Assembly: GCF_040436345.1 (NCBI RefSeq)
Contig: NC_133220.1
Location: 2,646,556-2,710,555, forward strand
DNA from: Pagrus major
Taxonomy: Eukaryota > Chordata > Actinopteri > Spariformes > Sparidae
Direction: 5' to 3'
Length of the DNA stretch: 64,000 nt
The position numbers and the translations under genes were made by a program. Each line of letters starts with the position of its first letter. The first letter of the stretch is position 1. Below the pieces are notes generated by a model. The model made no database searches. It was not told where the DNA came from and was given only the letters and a program-made list of their open reading frames with translations. Positions 62,883 through 64,000 of the stretch are shown in pieces.

Positions 62883-64000
62883 GTAAGTGATATTTTAATC
62901 TTCAAAGAATTTAAATTGTCCGTGTGTTTTAAAGCTTATGAGTTCAGACTGAACACACAGGTAATCAGCTCAAAGTCTGTTCATGTTGAAAATGTTTCAA
63001 ACTGAAGAAACTCTGAGACTTAAAATAGAAAAAGAAGAAAAAAGTGTTCTGGATGGAAATAAGAAGAAGAAGTGGAGTTCATGTTTGTGCTGCTGAAACA
63101 TTCACTGTAAAAACTCTCCAGCTGTTAAATTAACTGGAATAAAATCAACTTTTGTGTTCAGTCTGAATTCACCTTTAAGGATCATTTACATCATTCATTA
63201 TTTTCTTCATGTTGGATATGACTACGTACAACTGTGGTGATACATGACTACAATATGAGCACATACACTTGATTCATGTGTTCATTTAGTTCATTAATCA
63301 GAGAAACTGTGTTCACTGAGAGAGAAACTCTTAGTCCTGAAACACATTTGAGCTCTGTCTCCTCAAGTCACACTGGTGCTGCTTCTGGTTCTGATGCCAC
63401 AGGATCTTCATCACTAAATCTTTGTCTCAGTGACATGAAAGAATGATGTTGGTACCAGCTCAGGTCCACTGAGGAGCTCAGACTGAAAGTGGTCCTGAAC
63501 TCTGAGCCTCCTTTTCTGTGAAGTTTGTGGCTCCTTTCCAGTTGAGAGACAGTTTCCACAAACCAGGTGTAACACACTGAATTTTAGATGTCCACTTCAG
63601 GTGTTAAGGTCTCTACACCGACTGTTTGTGAGTTCACACCTGGACAAGTTAAATGTACATACATGTGGTTATTGAACAAAGATTCCTGCATCACCAGACT
63701 AAAATGAATCACAGCACACAAACTGAGTCTCACACATGATGACATCGATCTGAAATGATGAGTTATGATGAGTGATAATAACAACATGAGTCATTAAACA
63801 TCAGCACAGATTTTAACTCACTCTGACTAAATATTCATTAAACATTATGATTATATAATATTGCTAGAATTAAAGATTATTGAAGTTACAGAACAGTTGT
63901 GTTGGATTGTTTTAGATTAGAGCTGCGAGGTACGGCCTTAAAATTATATCACCATATTTTTATGCCACATCCTGATATACGATATGTAACTCAATATATT
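62883..64000. other. Intron of gene F after Ig1
   Basis: It matches intron sequence of E and, inverted, A and B. It contains the LTR remnant at 63568-63609. Beyond about 63610 it matches 19440-19760 inverted. No exon recognised before the window edge. Confidence 0.55.
63568..63609 (-). mobile_element. Truncated remnant of the gene E LTR insertion, in gene F
   Basis: Same left junction as 52848, then about 42 bp of LTR, then unrelated intron sequence. It shows E and F share the insertion and F later lost most of it. Confidence 0.7.

Overview
The window looks like a teleost fish chromosome. Genes are split into small phase-1 exons with GT..AG introns. The DNA is AT-rich, and the repeats are fish-type: hAT and TTAA-target DNA elements, L2-type LINE ends, a tRNA-derived SINE, BEL/Pao remnants, and CA and ACTC microsatellites. 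No prokaryotic features, tRNA or rRNA genes were seen.

The main content is a tandem cluster of six related immunoglobulin-superfamily membrane-protein genes of the B7/butyrophilin/CD276-like type, here called A to F. Genes A (53-10565, 3' end cut by the window), B (12097-24292), C (26480-37815) and D (44496 to the gap) are on the minus strand. Genes E (from the gap to 55801) and F (58990 to beyond the window) are on the plus strand. The ancestral exon plan is signal peptide, V-set domain, 13-codon linker, C-type Ig domain 1, C-type Ig domain 2, transmembrane segment, short tail. All coding exons begin and end in phase 1, so whole exons can be lost or skipped without a frameshift. A and B keep every domain visible in the window. 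C has lost Ig2 except for an 18-nt exon-like remnant. D has lost Ig1. E has lost Ig2. F shows signal, V, linker and Ig1 before the window ends.

A 100-N assembly gap (50268-50367) lies where orientation flips. The D-to-C intergenic DNA is mirrored by the E-to-F intergenic DNA, including one shared transposon insertion with the same flank. This region is therefore an inverted duplication centred on the gap, unless it is a haplotype mis-join.

Mobile elements explain most other differences between copies. B carries an intact hAT transposase gene (14732-16666) in its TM-Ig2 intron. A carries a TTAA-flanked foldback element with a minisatellite (4251-6493). C carries an 852-bp terminal-inverted-repeat element (31591-32442), a solo LTR (30361-30729), a TTAA-flanked insertion splitting its linker exon (33720-35073), and an intron-1 element (35890-36653). 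The C-D interval holds a decayed BEL/Pao fragment and a foldback element made of two copies of an integrase-type transposase start. D carries an L2-type LINE 3' fragment with a 25-bp minisatellite. E carries a second solo LTR.

The most striking biological pattern is that introns, especially the TM-Ig2 intron, are almost identical between copies, while adjoining transmembrane exons and the V-domain C'-C'' segment differ strongly. This suggests homogenisation of introns with diversification of exons in an immune-receptor-like family.
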